DNA from: a bacterium
GTDB lineage: Bacteria; JAGOBX01
Length of the DNA stretch: 55,394 nucleotides
Assembly (NCBI GenBank): GCA_029551925.1
Contig: JAKPEO010000003.1
Span: 1-55,394 of the forward strand
Direction: 5' to 3'
Made by a program: the position numbers and the translations under genes. The notes under the pieces were generated by a model, which had not been told where the DNA came from, ran no database searches, and was given only the letters and a program-made list of their open reading frames with translations. Below are positions 29,102 to 37,747 of this stretch, piece by piece. Numbering within the stretch: position 1 is the first letter of the stretch; every line of letters starts with the position of its first letter.

Positions 29102-31057
29102 TTATTTTTTTAATAAAAACCAATTAATTGAGAAGAGCATTATAATGAAAATTAAATAATAGAAATTATGCGTAATATCAAATGTTTTTAAATTTTCTAC
29201 CGGCTTGATGATATTGTTTATATTTTCAACAAAATAACCGCGCATTTTTAAAGTAAAATAATTATTTTTTTCGGACAGCGAATTTTTAATATTTTCGCTA
29301 TCAAAAATATTTTTTTCTGTTATGCGATTATCAACATAATATTCAAATTTATCAGATGCGTCTTTATTTTGAAATTTGAATTTTGCGGATAATGTATTCA
29401 TTCCGATTTTGTCAGTAGGAATCTTATTTGTTTTTGATATATCGATATAAGAACTATCATTATCGAAATAGTGTAAAATCTTGAGATTAGCGCTATTTTT
29501 TTTAATAAAATCTGAGCGCGATAATTCAAGATTAACATTATCGAATTTATGAAAAATTAGATTTGATGGATTGCCTGTTATTTTTAGTTCATCTGGCTGA
29601 TTATGCGTCAGTAAATAATCTATAATATTACACCAAAATGTTTTAAAAATAATATTATCATTATTAAATAGCCCGCTAAAAAATTCCCATTTATAAAAAC
29701 CGGAGCCGGTGAAAATAATTGAAATTAAATTATCGCTATTTTGCTGCTGAATTAATATCGGCGCGCTGTCGTTTATTGTTTGCAATCTTACAATATATGG
29801 ATTATTTATTATCGTTAAATTCAGCATTTTATCGAGCGGCGGCAGATTCTGCCAATCAATAAACGGCATAATAAACGAATTTATCGAATGCTCTGCGGTA
29901 ATTATTTTGTTTTCTAAAATCGGAGGATTATTTAATTTTAAATTTAGCAAATTTAATAAATCCTGCGATACGATATTTTTATTTGTGCCTGTGAAATAAA
30001 GAATTTTTTTTATTTTAAATGCTCCGCTTTCTAAAATAATAGATTTTAGAAAATTTGTGATTTTTGAAAAATTCGGTTTGAATAAAATTAACAAATCATA
30101 ATTTTTTTGATAATCCTTCAGCTGTTTGTTTATATCCGGCAGATTTTGATAGTAATAATCTATTTCTAATGCTTTTAATGAATTTAGGTTTCTGTTGAAA
30201 AAAGCAAAATCCCAATCCGGAATATTGCAAATCACTAAAACTTTATTTTTTTTAGAAGTATCGGGCAATGCAGCTATTAAATGATTGTCTATTAAAATAT
30301 CTTCGGCTTTTGCAGATGACTGAACGCTAAATTTTAGAAATTGCGCAGAATTAATATTTTTTTGAAATTGATAATCTATTTCAAAATTGCCGATTTTGTT
30401 AAATTTTAATTTTTTGGAATTTATGTTTTTTTTTGTTTTTAAATCTTCTATTGTTAAAGTATATTCGCCAGCTGATAAGACAGAAATTTTTAATTTGAAA
30501 TTGTAATTGTTTTCAGATTGCTCGTATTCGATGTTTTGAAGATTTATTAAATTTGTCATTGTTTCATCGAAAATATGAAAGAAATATGAATTTCGATTAT
30601 TGAAAGTTTGCGGAATATTAAAATTAAAATCTGAAATTATCAAATTTTTTATATTATTATTTTCTTGTTCGGCAAGCGTAATTTCATAATCGTTCAATGA
30701 ATTATCGAATTTTAATAAATTTATTTTTCCAGCATATTGTTTTTTTATTTCATCATAAATTTCGTCGGATATTTTTATTAATGGCTGTTTTGTTATTTGA
30801 TTAATTTGCATACTTTCTGTATTATCTATGATTATATTCAATTGCGGATACTGATAATTTCCTGTTTTTTGAGTGATAATAGGTCTAATTAAAAATAATA
30901 AAATTGCTAAAAAAATTAAAATTTGAAATACTGAATTTTTTGGCGATTTATATGTTTTTTGCAAAAAATAAATTGATAAAAACGAGAGTATCGCAAACAA
31001 AATAATAATTTTAAAATTTATTATAGGCGCGAGCGTTAAAATGATATTGCTAAACAT
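29102..31057 (-). CDS. BatA-like membrane protein with degenerate von Willebrand A region
   Basis: A 651-residue protein. Two N-terminal membrane helices (about 14-31 and 41-60) are followed by a strand LNIIIDNTESMQ, which resembles the start of a vWA domain but lacks the full DxSxS metal site. A long beta-rich extracytoplasmic region follows and a final membrane helix closes the protein (YYLIFIIMLFSINWFLLKK). The same layout is seen in BatA/aerotolerance-type and glutamine-amidotransferase-like membrane proteins of diderms. The gene is two bases downstream of smpB on the same strand, so both are probably co-transcribed. The function is unknown. Confidence 0.65.
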   Translation of the reverse strand: MFSNIILTLAPIINFKIIILFAILSFLSIYFLQKTYKSPKNSVFQILIFLAILLFLIRPIITQKTGNYQYPQLNIIIDNTESMQINQITKQPLIKISDEIYDEIKKQYAGKINLLKFDNSLNDYEITLAEQENNNIKNLIISDFNFNIPQTFNNRNSYFFHIFDETMTNLINLQNIEYEQSENNYNFKLKISVLSAGEYTLTIEDLKTKKNINSKKLKFNKIGNFEIDYQFQKNINSAQFLKFSVQSSAKAEDILIDNHLIAALPDTSKKNKVLVICNIPDWDFAFFNRNLNSLKALEIDYYYQNLPDINKQLKDYQKNYDLLILFKPNFSKITNFLKSIILESGAFKIKKILYFTGTNKNIVSQDLLNLLNLKLNNPPILENKIITAEHSINSFIMPFIDWQNLPPLDKMLNLTIINNPYIVRLQTINDSAPILIQQQNSDNLISIIFTGSGFYKWEFFSGLFNNDNIIFKTFWCNIIDYLLTHNQPDELKITGNPSNLIFHKFDNVNLELSRSDFIKKNSANLKILHYFDNDSSYIDISKTNKIPTDKIGMNTLSAKFKFQNKDASDKFEYYVDNRITEKNIFDSENIKNSLSEKNNYFTLKMRGYFVENINNIIKPVENLKTFDITHNFYYLIFIIMLFSINWFLLKK

Positions 31058-31059
31058 TT

Positions 31060-31518
31060 TTAAAATTTGATTTTTCTAATCTTGGTTTGATACGCTATTT
31101 CTAATTTTAAATCTTCCTTTTTTATTTTTTCGCGTTTTTCGTATTGTCTTTTGCCTTTTGCTAATGCTATTTCTAATTTTATTTTTTGTTTTGCTGTTAA
31201 GTATATATTTAACGGTATCAAACTCAATCCGCGTTCATTAATTTTGTTGTTTATTTTGATAATTTCACTTTTGTGTAATAATAATTTTCTGTCGCGTTCG
31301 GAATCGGGATTATTATAAGAGCCTTCTTTATATGGTTCAATACGCATTCCGATGAGAAAAATCTCATAATTTCGGACTTCGCAATATGCGTCTTTAAAAT
31401 TTGCTTTACCGGCGCGTAGTGATTTTACCTCGCAGCCTTTTAGTTCGATACCAGCTTCAAATTTTTCTATTATTTCATAATCAAAAAATGCTTTTCGATT
31501 TTTTAATATAATTTTCAT
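31060..31518 (-). CDS. smpB: SsrA-binding protein SmpB
   Basis: SmpB binds tmRNA and brings it to stalled ribosomes. The protein has the core segments KNRKAFFDYEIIEKFEAGI, ELKGCEVKSLRAGKANFKDA, HKSEI, LSLIPLNIYLT and a basic C-terminal tail (KREKIKKEDLKLEI). I start it at the ATG at 31518, giving 152 residues, because the family begins with this stretch; upstream in-frame codons add a hydrophobic extension that is not part of the family. The tmRNA gene itself was not found in the window. Confidence 0.95.
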   Translation of the reverse strand: MKIILKNRKAFFDYEIIEKFEAGIELKGCEVKSLRAGKANFKDAYCEVRNYEIFLIGMRIEPYKEGSYNNPDSERDRKLLLHKSEIIKINNKINERGLSLIPLNIYLTAKQKIKLEIALAKGKRQYEKREKIKKEDLKLEIAYQTKIRKIKF

Positions 31519-31611
31519 AATGCAAGCGATTATAGTTGAAATTAAAATATTATCAAGTGAAAAAATAAGATTCACTACCAATATTTAAAATGTTAAATGC
31601 TTTTTTATATA

Positions 31612-31640
31612 TTGATTTTTATAAATTTGTAATTTATGAT
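31612..31640 (+). promoter_or_regulatory. Sigma70-type promoter with very short leader
   Basis: TTGATT at 31612-31617 and TATGAT at 31635-31640 are 17 bases apart. The predicted transcript start near 31647 is only about five bases before the ATG at 31652, where no Shine-Dalgarno is seen. The downstream gene may therefore be translated from a nearly leaderless message. Confidence 0.5.
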
Positions 31641-31651
31641 AATAAATTGGT

Positions 31652-33082
31652 ATGGCTAAAAAAAGCATTTGGAAGATAGACCCACAAGAAAAAATTAGTA
31701 AGACGCGTGTATTATACACAGGTCCTGAAAAAAATATTCATCTGCTAAAAGAGCGGCTGAAACATTATAAAAGTTCTGATGTTTATCCGACAATGAGCGG
31801 CGAATACGATTATCAATTGTTTTTCTATACTACCGCAGCTAATGACATCGCCTCAATTACAGCAATGGCTGAAACAATCTTTGGCGCGAGCGTAAGCGAA
31901 TATAAAGAAAAAAAAGGAATAGATAAAAAATTAGCAATAATAATATCCGGGTTAATTGCATTAATAATATTATTTGGCATATATGCGGGCTATACTCAAT
32001 ATTCAAAAGTCTTGCAGCAACGACAAGCTGCGGAACAACTTTTAAAAGAAAAGGAAGCAGAAGAATTAGCTCGCGCCGCAGAACTGCAAAAACAAAAAGA
32101 AAAAGAAGAAGCGGCCAGCGCTGCCGCAGCGCAGCAAGCGGCAGAAGAAGAAAATAAAGAGGAAACAAAAGAACAAGCGCCAGAATCAGTTGAAGAAGAT
32201 AAACCGGAAGAAACTAAAAAAGAAAAAATTTCCAAAAAAGATGAAGAAGAATCTGTTATATCAGCTCAGCCGGGTTTCAAACAGCCAGCAGATTTCAGTC
32301 AGCAAATAGGAAAAATCCTAAAAATTATTTTTGTTGATGTCGGTCAAGCGGATGCGATTATTTTAATTATGCCGTCCCGCAAATGTTATGTTATAGACAG
32401 CGGCGATAAACCAAAAGACGGAAAAAGAATAATAGAAATTTTGCAAGAGCATAAAATTAAAGAAATCGAGACATTGGTATTAACTCATCCGCATAAGGAT
32501 CATATAGGCGGCGCGAAATATATTTTAGATAATTTTAAAGTAAATTCTGTGTGGGATGCTGGTAAGCCGGTTACTTCGCGGACATATAAGGACATTTTAC
32601 AGACAGTAAAAGAAAAGAGAATAAGATACGAGACTCCGAAACGAGGCAAATCAATGAATTGGGACGCGAAAGTAAATATTAGAGTTTTACATCCTGTGCA
32701 TAATCAAGACTATGCTAATATTAATAATACCTCGATAGTAATTTATTTAAAATACCTAAATATAAAATTTTTATTTATGGGCGATTTAGAAGAAGAATAC
32801 GAGCACGAATTAGTTAAGTCATTTGGCAGCGCGCTGAAAGTTGACGGTTTGAAAGTAGGGCATCATGGCAGTCGGACATCATCGTCAGAAGAATTTTTGA
32901 GAATTGCGCGACCTTCGAAATTTTTTATACAAGTCGGCGAAGGTAATAAATTTGGGCATCCTACTCCGTCAACATTAAAGAGATTAAAATCGTTTTCCAA
33001 AGATGTTTATCGCACAGACGAAGTGGGAGATATTATTGTTGAGTCAGACGGAATAAAAATGAAAGTTACAACGCAAAAATAA
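31652..33082 (+). CDS. Membrane-anchored ComEC-type metallo-beta-lactamase-fold protein
   Basis: A 476-residue protein in four parts. An N-terminal ~90-residue cytoplasmic region of unknown type is followed by a membrane helix (about 93-113). Next comes a long Ala/Glu/Lys/Gln-rich coiled coil (about 115-205), reminiscent of TolA stalks. A C-terminal metallo-beta-lactamase domain covers about 222-476. The last has FVDVGQADAI, the metal motif THPHKDHIGG (278-287), NTSIVIYLKY, FMGDLEEE and the ComEC-type VGHHGSRTSSS. All predicted metal ligands seem present. ComEC C-terminal domains act on extracytoplasmic DNA, so a periplasmic nuclease or phosphodiesterase is likely; the stalk and cytoplasmic head are unusual. 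Confidence 0.8.
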   Translation: MAKKSIWKIDPQEKISKTRVLYTGPEKNIHLLKERLKHYKSSDVYPTMSGEYDYQLFFYTTAANDIASITAMAETIFGASVSEYKEKKGIDKKLAIIISGLIALIILFGIYAGYTQYSKVLQQRQAAEQLLKEKEAEELARAAELQKQKEKEEAASAAAAQQAAEEENKEETKEQAPESVEEDKPEETKKEKISKKDEEESVISAQPGFKQPADFSQQIGKILKIIFVDVGQADAIILIMPSRKCYVIDSGDKPKDGKRIIEILQEHKIKEIETLVLTHPHKDHIGGAKYILDNFKVNSVWDAGKPVTSRTYKDILQTVKEKRIRYETPKRGKSMNWDAKVNIRVLHPVHNQDYANINNTSIVIYLKYLNIKFLFMGDLEEEYEHELVKSFGSALKVDGLKVGHHGSRTSSSEEFLRIARPSKFFIQVGEGNKFGHPTPSTLKRLKSFSKDVYRTDEVGDIIVESDGIKMKVTTQK

Positions 33083-33104
33083 TTTTTTAGGAGGATAATA
33101 TAAA

Positions 33105-33905
33105 GTGGATGCTTTATTATTAAATCTTGATAAAATAGTTAATTCGTTTAATAGCGAATTGCCTATTTATTTTCAGAATCTGATTGTTTTGATTTGCGGT
33201 TTGATAATTGCAAAATTGATTTATATTGCAACTGCTGGATTATTGAAAATTTTGCAGTTTGATTTATTAGCGGAAAAAATCGGACTTTTAGATTTTTTAG
33301 GCAAACATATAAATGATATTCCGTCGAGGATTATTGGTCAGATTTTGTATTGGCTGATTATTACAATTACTTTGTGTTTAATTGTAGATAATTTTGGATT
33401 TGTTGATATTTCGCGCACGCTCTGGACAATTATTACTTTGATTTCACAATTATTAGCATTTGCGGCATTTTTGATTATTAATTTTTACATTTTGAAATTT
33501 TTAGCGTCAATATTGAATATAACTTTGTCTATTATAAATTTTCAATATTATAAAGTTGTAGAAATATTTATTTTGATAGTCGGCGGCTGGGGCGTAGTAT
33601 ATTATTCGCTGCCGATAATTAATTTTAATGAAGATGTTTTTCTTAACGGCACAATATTTTTTTTGAAAACTCTGCTGATAAGCGCGGCGCTGATAACTAT
33701 TATCGGCTGCAGAAATTTAGTTTATACTATTTACTTGCATTTTTTGATAAAATCAAATTTTAAGATAGGCAATCATATAGTAATAAGCGGCGAAAAATTT
33801 GTGATTAATAAAATAAATTTATTTTCAGTTGTGCTTTTAAGTAAAGAAGCGGAAATAACATTTGACAATATAAAATTTTACGAACATATTATTAAAAAAA
33901 GATAG
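33105..33905 (+). CDS. MscS-like membrane protein, short form
   Basis: A 266-residue membrane protein with about five hydrophobic helices. The first helix region (LIVLICGLIIAKLIYIATAG) resembles the TM-helix repeat seen in MscS-related proteins. The end, FKIGNHIVISGEKFVINKIN, resembles the entry into the MscS beta domain, but the protein stops after about 45 more residues instead of continuing to the full cytoplasmic cage. I read it as a shortened MscS-related protein that may not form a normal channel. The GTG start at 33105 follows a strong AGGAGG. Confidence 0.55.
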   Translation: MDALLLNLDKIVNSFNSELPIYFQNLIVLICGLIIAKLIYIATAGLLKILQFDLLAEKIGLLDFLGKHINDIPSRIIGQILYWLIITITLCLIVDNFGFVDISRTLWTIITLISQLLAFAAFLIINFYILKFLASILNITLSIINFQYYKVVEIFILIVGGWGVVYYSLPIINFNEDVFLNGTIFFLKTLLISAALITIIGCRNLVYTIYLHFLIKSNFKIGNHIVISGEKFVINKINLFSVVLLSKEAEITFDNIKFYEHIIKKR

Positions 33906-33918
33906 GAGAAATCTAAAT

Positions 33919-34407
33919 ATGAATTTCTTCAAAATTTTATTTAAAACTAAACCAGCAGATGATGAAACTGTGGTATCATTAAGCAAAGTGCAGTTATTTG
34001 ATAATTTGTCGCTTAATGATTTAGAAGAATTATCATTAGAAATCGAAGAAAAAAATATTGATAAAGACGCCATTATCTTTAAAGAAAACGACGAATCAGA
34101 CGGAATGTATATTATCAAAAATGGCGGAGTTAATATAGTCAAACAAAATGACAAAGGCGAAGAAATTGTTATTGTGACATTAGGCAATTATGATTATTTT
34201 GGAGAAATGTCGCTTATTGATAATATAAAACGCACTGCTACTGTTAAAACAATTATTCCTACTACTCTTTATTTTTTGAGCAAAGAAAATTTTAATAAAA
34301 TGTTGAAGAAAAATAAAAATACCACTATTAAAATTTTATTTAATTTGAGTAGGACATTGAGCCGTAGATTGGAATTAACCACTAAAAATTTTATATTCAA
34401 GAAATAA
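33919..34407 (+). CDS. Cyclic-nucleotide-binding-domain protein
   Basis: A 162-residue protein made almost wholly of one CNMP-binding fold. LFDNLSLNDLEELSLEIEE is the entry helix, followed by the beta roll with IIFKENDESDGMYIIKNG. The phosphate-binding cassette is FGEMSLIDNIKRTATV, with Glu and Arg in place to bind cAMP or cGMP. There is no HTH, so it is a stand-alone effector module rather than a Crp-type regulator. It follows the MscS-like protein after 13 bases, and MscS-like channels with cyclic-nucleotide domains are known. I infer that the two work together. Confidence 0.82.
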   Translation: MNFFKILFKTKPADDETVVSLSKVQLFDNLSLNDLEELSLEIEEKNIDKDAIIFKENDESDGMYIIKNGGVNIVKQNDKGEEIVIVTLGNYDYFGEMSLIDNIKRTATVKTIIPTTLYFLSKENFNKMLKKNKNTTIKILFNLSRTLSRRLELTTKNFIFKK

Positions 34408-34409
34408 TT

Positions 34410-34868
34410 ATGAAAGCAGTTGTTCAGCGTGTAAAATATGCGAGCGTCAAAACAAGAGAGTATCCGGAGGTTTCGATAGCAGCAGGATTATTAGTATTAT
34501 TAGCGTTTCGCAAAGATGATACTGAAAAAGATATTAGATATATAATAGAAAAATTATTAGCGTTGCGAATATTCGAAGATTCCGCAGGCAAAATGAATTT
34601 GAGCGTCTCGGATATTAACGGCGAAATATTGATAGTGCCGCAATTTACATTATACGGCAATTGTTTGCGCGGCAATCGTCCGGATTTTTTGGAGTCGGCG
34701 GATTATCAGACAGGCGCAAAATTATTTGAAGAATTGAAAAATTTCTGCTTGACAAATAACTATAAAAATATAGAATTTGGATTTTTTAGGGAATTTATGG
34801 AAGTGAAATTATTGAACAATGGACCTGTGACTTTAATAATTGAAACAAGCGAAAAAATAAAAAGATGA
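34410..34868 (+). CDS. dtd: D-aminoacyl-tRNA deacylase
   Basis: Dtd removes D-amino acids (and glycine from tRNA-Ala) from mischarged tRNAs. The 152-residue protein has the family start MKAVVQRVKYASV, the segment LRIFEDSAGKMNLSV, and the signature PQFTLYG, where the usual SQFT reads PQFT. The cross-subunit motif NNGPVT closes the active site. The change of Ser to Pro in the first motif is a small departure. The gene begins two bases after the preceding stop. Confidence 0.93.
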   Translation: MKAVVQRVKYASVKTREYPEVSIAAGLLVLLAFRKDDTEKDIRYIIEKLLALRIFEDSAGKMNLSVSDINGEILIVPQFTLYGNCLRGNRPDFLESADYQTGAKLFEELKNFCLTNNYKNIEFGFFREFMEVKLLNNGPVTLIIETSEKIKR

Positions 34869-34892
34869 AATTTTATTAATAAGGAGAAATTA

Positions 34893-35288
34893 ATGAATTT
34901 TAAAGAACTGTTTACATCCGTTCGCATTATGCCTGCGGAAATGAAAAATCTCAAAGCGTTTGCCGAAGTAACTATCGCGAATCATTTTGTTTGTAAGGGC
35001 TTTAAAATAATGGACGGCGCTAAAGGATTATGGGTGTCAATGCCGTCGCGCAGTTCAAAGAACGGCCAGTGGGAAGATATATTTCATCCGATTACCGCGG
35101 AAGGCAGAGCGCAGTTGTTTGATATTATTCTTAAAAGTTATGAAGAATTTATGGCAACCAAAAATACTTCTAAATCTGATGAAGATTCTAAAAGTGAAAT
35201 AGTAAAACAGTCAAAAGGAAAACAAAAAGAAGAAACGATTGATGAGCCGACAGATGATTTACCGCCAGAAGACGAAATACCCTTTTAA
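34893..35288 (+). CDS. spoVG: SpoVG family RNA/DNA-binding regulator
   Basis: Residues 1-88 fit SpoVG: LFTSVRIMPAEM, then KAFAEVTIANHFV, GLWVSMPSRSSKNGQWEDI, HPITAEGRAQL. SpoVG proteins are small nucleic-acid-binding regulators known from firmicutes, spirochaetes and others. The C-terminal ~40 residues are acidic and disordered-looking, ending EEIPF-like (PPEDEIPF), which resembles the acidic tip of SSB; a protein-protein contact tail is possible. An AAGGAG site precedes the ATG. The name does not imply sporulation here. Confidence 0.88.
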   Translation: MNFKELFTSVRIMPAEMKNLKAFAEVTIANHFVCKGFKIMDGAKGLWVSMPSRSSKNGQWEDIFHPITAEGRAQLFDIILKSYEEFMATKNTSKSDEDSKSEIVKQSKGKQKEETIDEPTDDLPPEDEIPF

Positions 35289-35320
35289 TTTTTGATTTTT
35301 AAAATAAAAGAAAACAAAAA

Positions 35321-35554
35321 ATGAAAATATTATCTTGGCTTTGGGAAACCTGGAAAAAAATTGGCGAATTTATTGGGCATATAATGTCTACAGTATTATT
35401 GTCATTAATTTATATTTTAATAGTCACGCCTTTTGCCGTAAGCTATAAAATATTTAATAAACATTTTTTTAGATTTAATCGCGAATATCAAACATATTGG
35501 GTGAATCGAAAAATAGTTGATCAGACATTAGAAAATTATAAAAAACAATATTAG
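35321..35554 (+). CDS. SxtJ-like small membrane protein
   Basis: A 77-residue protein with one central hydrophobic segment (about 18-42). The pattern WKKIGEFIGHIMSTVLLSLI then IVTPFAVSYKIF, and the C-terminal YWVNRK, match the SxtJ-type small membrane proteins that precede NodU-family carbamoyltransferases. It ends 22 bases before the carbamoyltransferase start. The role is unknown; membrane anchoring of the enzyme is a plausible inference from conserved co-occurrence. Confidence 0.7.
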   Translation: MKILSWLWETWKKIGEFIGHIMSTVLLSLIYILIVTPFAVSYKIFNKHFFRFNREYQTYWVNRKIVDQTLENYKKQY

Positions 35555-35576
35555 TAAAAAATAGGGCAATACTAAA

Positions 35577-37373
35577 ATGTATATACTTGGCATAAGTTGT
35601 TTTTATCATGATTCAGCCGCGGCATTGCTTAAAGATGGCGAATTAATTACTACTGTTCAAGAAGAGCGATTTTCAAGAATAAAAAACGATGGCGCATTTC
35701 CAAAACAAGCGATTGCTTATTGTTTAGAAACAGCGAAAATAACGGCAAAAGAACTTGATTATGTAGTTTTTTATGAAAAGCCGCTAAAAAAATTCGATAG
35801 ATTGTTGCGAACAATATTAAACTATTATCCGAAAACATTGAATTTATTTTGTAAATCAATGATTTCGATGATGCGTGAAAAAATATGGATAAAATATATA
35901 ATTCATGAAGAATTAGGAATAGCGCTTGATAAAATTTTATTTACAGACCATCACGAATCTCACGCAGCAGCAGCGTTTTATGCTTCGCCATTTGAAGATT
36001 CAGCAATCTTGACAATAGACGGCGTCGGCGAATGGACTACCGCCGCGATTGGAATAGGACATAGTGTTTGGTCTGAAAAATCGAATGATAAAAATTATAT
36101 TAAACTGCATAAAGAATTGCAGTTTCCAATATCATTAGGTTTGCTGTATTCTGTTATTACTGCATATTTAGGTTTTGAAGTGAACGAAGGCGAGTATAAG
36201 GTTATGGGAATGGCGCCATACGGCAAACCGAAATATGTTGATAAAATCAAGCAGATGCTAAAAATCAAGGAAGATGGTAGTTTTATTATAAACGAGCAGT
36301 ATTTAAAATATCATTACCATACAACTGATTCCTATTCTGATAAATTAGTGGAGTTATTTGGATTACCGCCGCGTAATCGTAAAGCGCGATTTGTTACTAA
36401 ACAAACATCGTTATATGATGATAAGCGTCCTGCGACAGAAGAAGAAATGGAATTAAATCAAAAATACGCTGATATTGCCGCGAGTATTCAATGCGTTACA
36501 GAAGAAATATTATTGAAAATGGCGAAATATGCGTATGATGAAACAAAACAAAAAAATCTTTGTTTATCCGGCGGCGTAGCGTTAAATAGCGTAGCGAATT
36601 TTAAAATTTTAAAACAATTGCCATTTGACAATGTTTATATTCAGCCTGCTGCTGGCGATGCTGGCGGAGCATTAGGTGCTGCGCTGTTTGCTTATCATTC
36701 GCTATTGAACAAACCGCGAAAATTTATAATGGAGCATTGCTATTGGGGCAAAAAATACAGCGATGCAGAAATCGAAGAATTTTTGACATTCAATAATATA
36801 AAATATGAAAAAATAACAGACGATGAAAAATTATTTGATAGAGTAACAGATTTATTAATATCCGGCAAAGTTATCGGTTGGTTTCAAAATGAATTTGAAT
36901 GGGGGCCGCGAGCATTAGGCAATCGTTCGATATTAGGCGATCCGCGCCGCGAAGATATGAAGGATATAATTAATATAAAAATAAAATTTCGCGAGCCATT
37001 TAGACCATTTGCTCCGTCTGTATTAGAAGAGCGCGCTGAAGAATTTTTTGAATTTGACGGAGTGTCAAAACAATATCCTCCGCGTTTTATGCTGATGGTC
37101 TGTCCAGTACGAAAAGATAAACACAGCGTTTTACCTGCTATCACGCATATCGATGGTTCTGGCAGATTACAGACAGTAGTAAAAAAATATAATCCGCGTT
37201 ATTATAGATTAATTGAACGGTTTGGCGAAAAGACAGGCGTGCCGGTGGTATTAAATACCTCGTTTAATTTAAAAGGCGAGCCGATTGTCAATACTCCTGC
37301 AAATGCTTATTCGACTTTTTCTAATAGCGGGCTTGACGCGTTAGTTTTGCAAAATTATATAATTTTAAAATAA
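35577..37373 (+). CDS. NodU/CmcH-family carbamoyltransferase
   Basis: A full-length 598-residue O-carbamoyltransferase. The N-terminal Kae1/ASKHA-like domain has LGISCFYHDSAAAL, EERFSRIKND, the metal-binding HHESHAAAAFYASPFE and ILTIDGVGEW. The middle has LCLSGGVALNSVAN and AAGDAGGALGAALFAY. The C-terminal domain carries FEWGPRALGNRSILGDPR, EPFRPFAPSVLEE and LNTSFNLKGEPIV. It transfers a carbamoyl group from carbamoyl phosphate, through carbamoyl-AMP, to a hydroxyl of a sugar or secondary metabolite. It lies between SxtJ-like and DUF5989-like genes. The acceptor is unknown, but a cell-surface sugar is a reasonable inference. Confidence 0.92.
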   Translation: MYILGISCFYHDSAAALLKDGELITTVQEERFSRIKNDGAFPKQAIAYCLETAKITAKELDYVVFYEKPLKKFDRLLRTILNYYPKTLNLFCKSMISMMREKIWIKYIIHEELGIALDKILFTDHHESHAAAAFYASPFEDSAILTIDGVGEWTTAAIGIGHSVWSEKSNDKNYIKLHKELQFPISLGLLYSVITAYLGFEVNEGEYKVMGMAPYGKPKYVDKIKQMLKIKEDGSFIINEQYLKYHYHTTDSYSDKLVELFGLPPRNRKARFVTKQTSLYDDKRPATEEEMELNQKYADIAASIQCVTEEILLKMAKYAYDETKQKNLCLSGGVALNSVANFKILKQLPFDNVYIQPAAGDAGGALGAALFAYHSLLNKPRKFIMEHCYWGKKYSDAEIEEFLTFNNIKYEKITDDEKLFDRVTDLLISGKVIGWFQNEFEWGPRALGNRSILGDPRREDMKDIINIKIKFREPFRPFAPSVLEERAEEFFEFDGVSKQYPPRFMLMVCPVRKDKHSVLPAITHIDGSGRLQTVVKKYNPRYYRLIERFGEKTGVPVVLNTSFNLKGEPIVNTPANAYSTFSNSGLDALVLQNYIILK

Positions 37374-37394
37374 AAAAAAGGCGGTCGAGATAAG

Positions 37395-37739
37395 ATGGAA
37401 AATACTGATACTGCAATGACATCCACAGTTGCCGAGACAGCAAATTTAGCTGCAATAACAGAACAGCCAGTTGATAATAATTTGCATATTGAGAAATCAT
37501 CGAATTACGGCTTTTATGTTTTTTTTGGAATTTTAATTATTGTATTATCTGCATTTATTTATTTTTTGATTAAGTTCCGCAAGCGTTTTGCGATTATTAA
37601 TGAATTTTTGAATTTTTTGTGGAAAGAAAAATTGTGGTGGATGATACCTTTAATATTGGTAATTCTTGCTATGGGGATATTAATCTTTTTTTCTTCGACA
37701 TCAGGAGCGTTAGCGCCATTTATTTATCCATTATTTTAA
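37395..37739 (+). CDS. DUF5989-like membrane protein with extra N-terminal helix
   Basis: The last ~50 residues (FLNFLWKEKLWWMIPLILVI followed by GILIFFSSTSGALAPFIYPLF in part) match DUF5989, the small protein that usually accompanies SxtJ and carbamoyltransferase genes. Typical members are only about 50 residues. This 114-residue version has a preceding hydrophilic stretch and an additional membrane helix (about 39-59), so it is probably a two-helix protein. It sits between the carbamoyltransferase and a flavoprotein in tight spacing. Function unknown. Confidence 0.75.
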   Translation: MENTDTAMTSTVAETANLAAITEQPVDNNLHIEKSSNYGFYVFFGILIIVLSAFIYFLIKFRKRFAIINEFLNFLWKEKLWWMIPLILVILAMGILIFFSSTSGALAPFIYPLF

Positions 37740-37747
37740 GATAAATT

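Noticed and set aside
31519-31581. N-terminal extension of SmpB to 31581
   Set aside because: The extra 21 residues are hydrophobic and outside the family; the ATG at 31518 begins exactly where SmpB begins.
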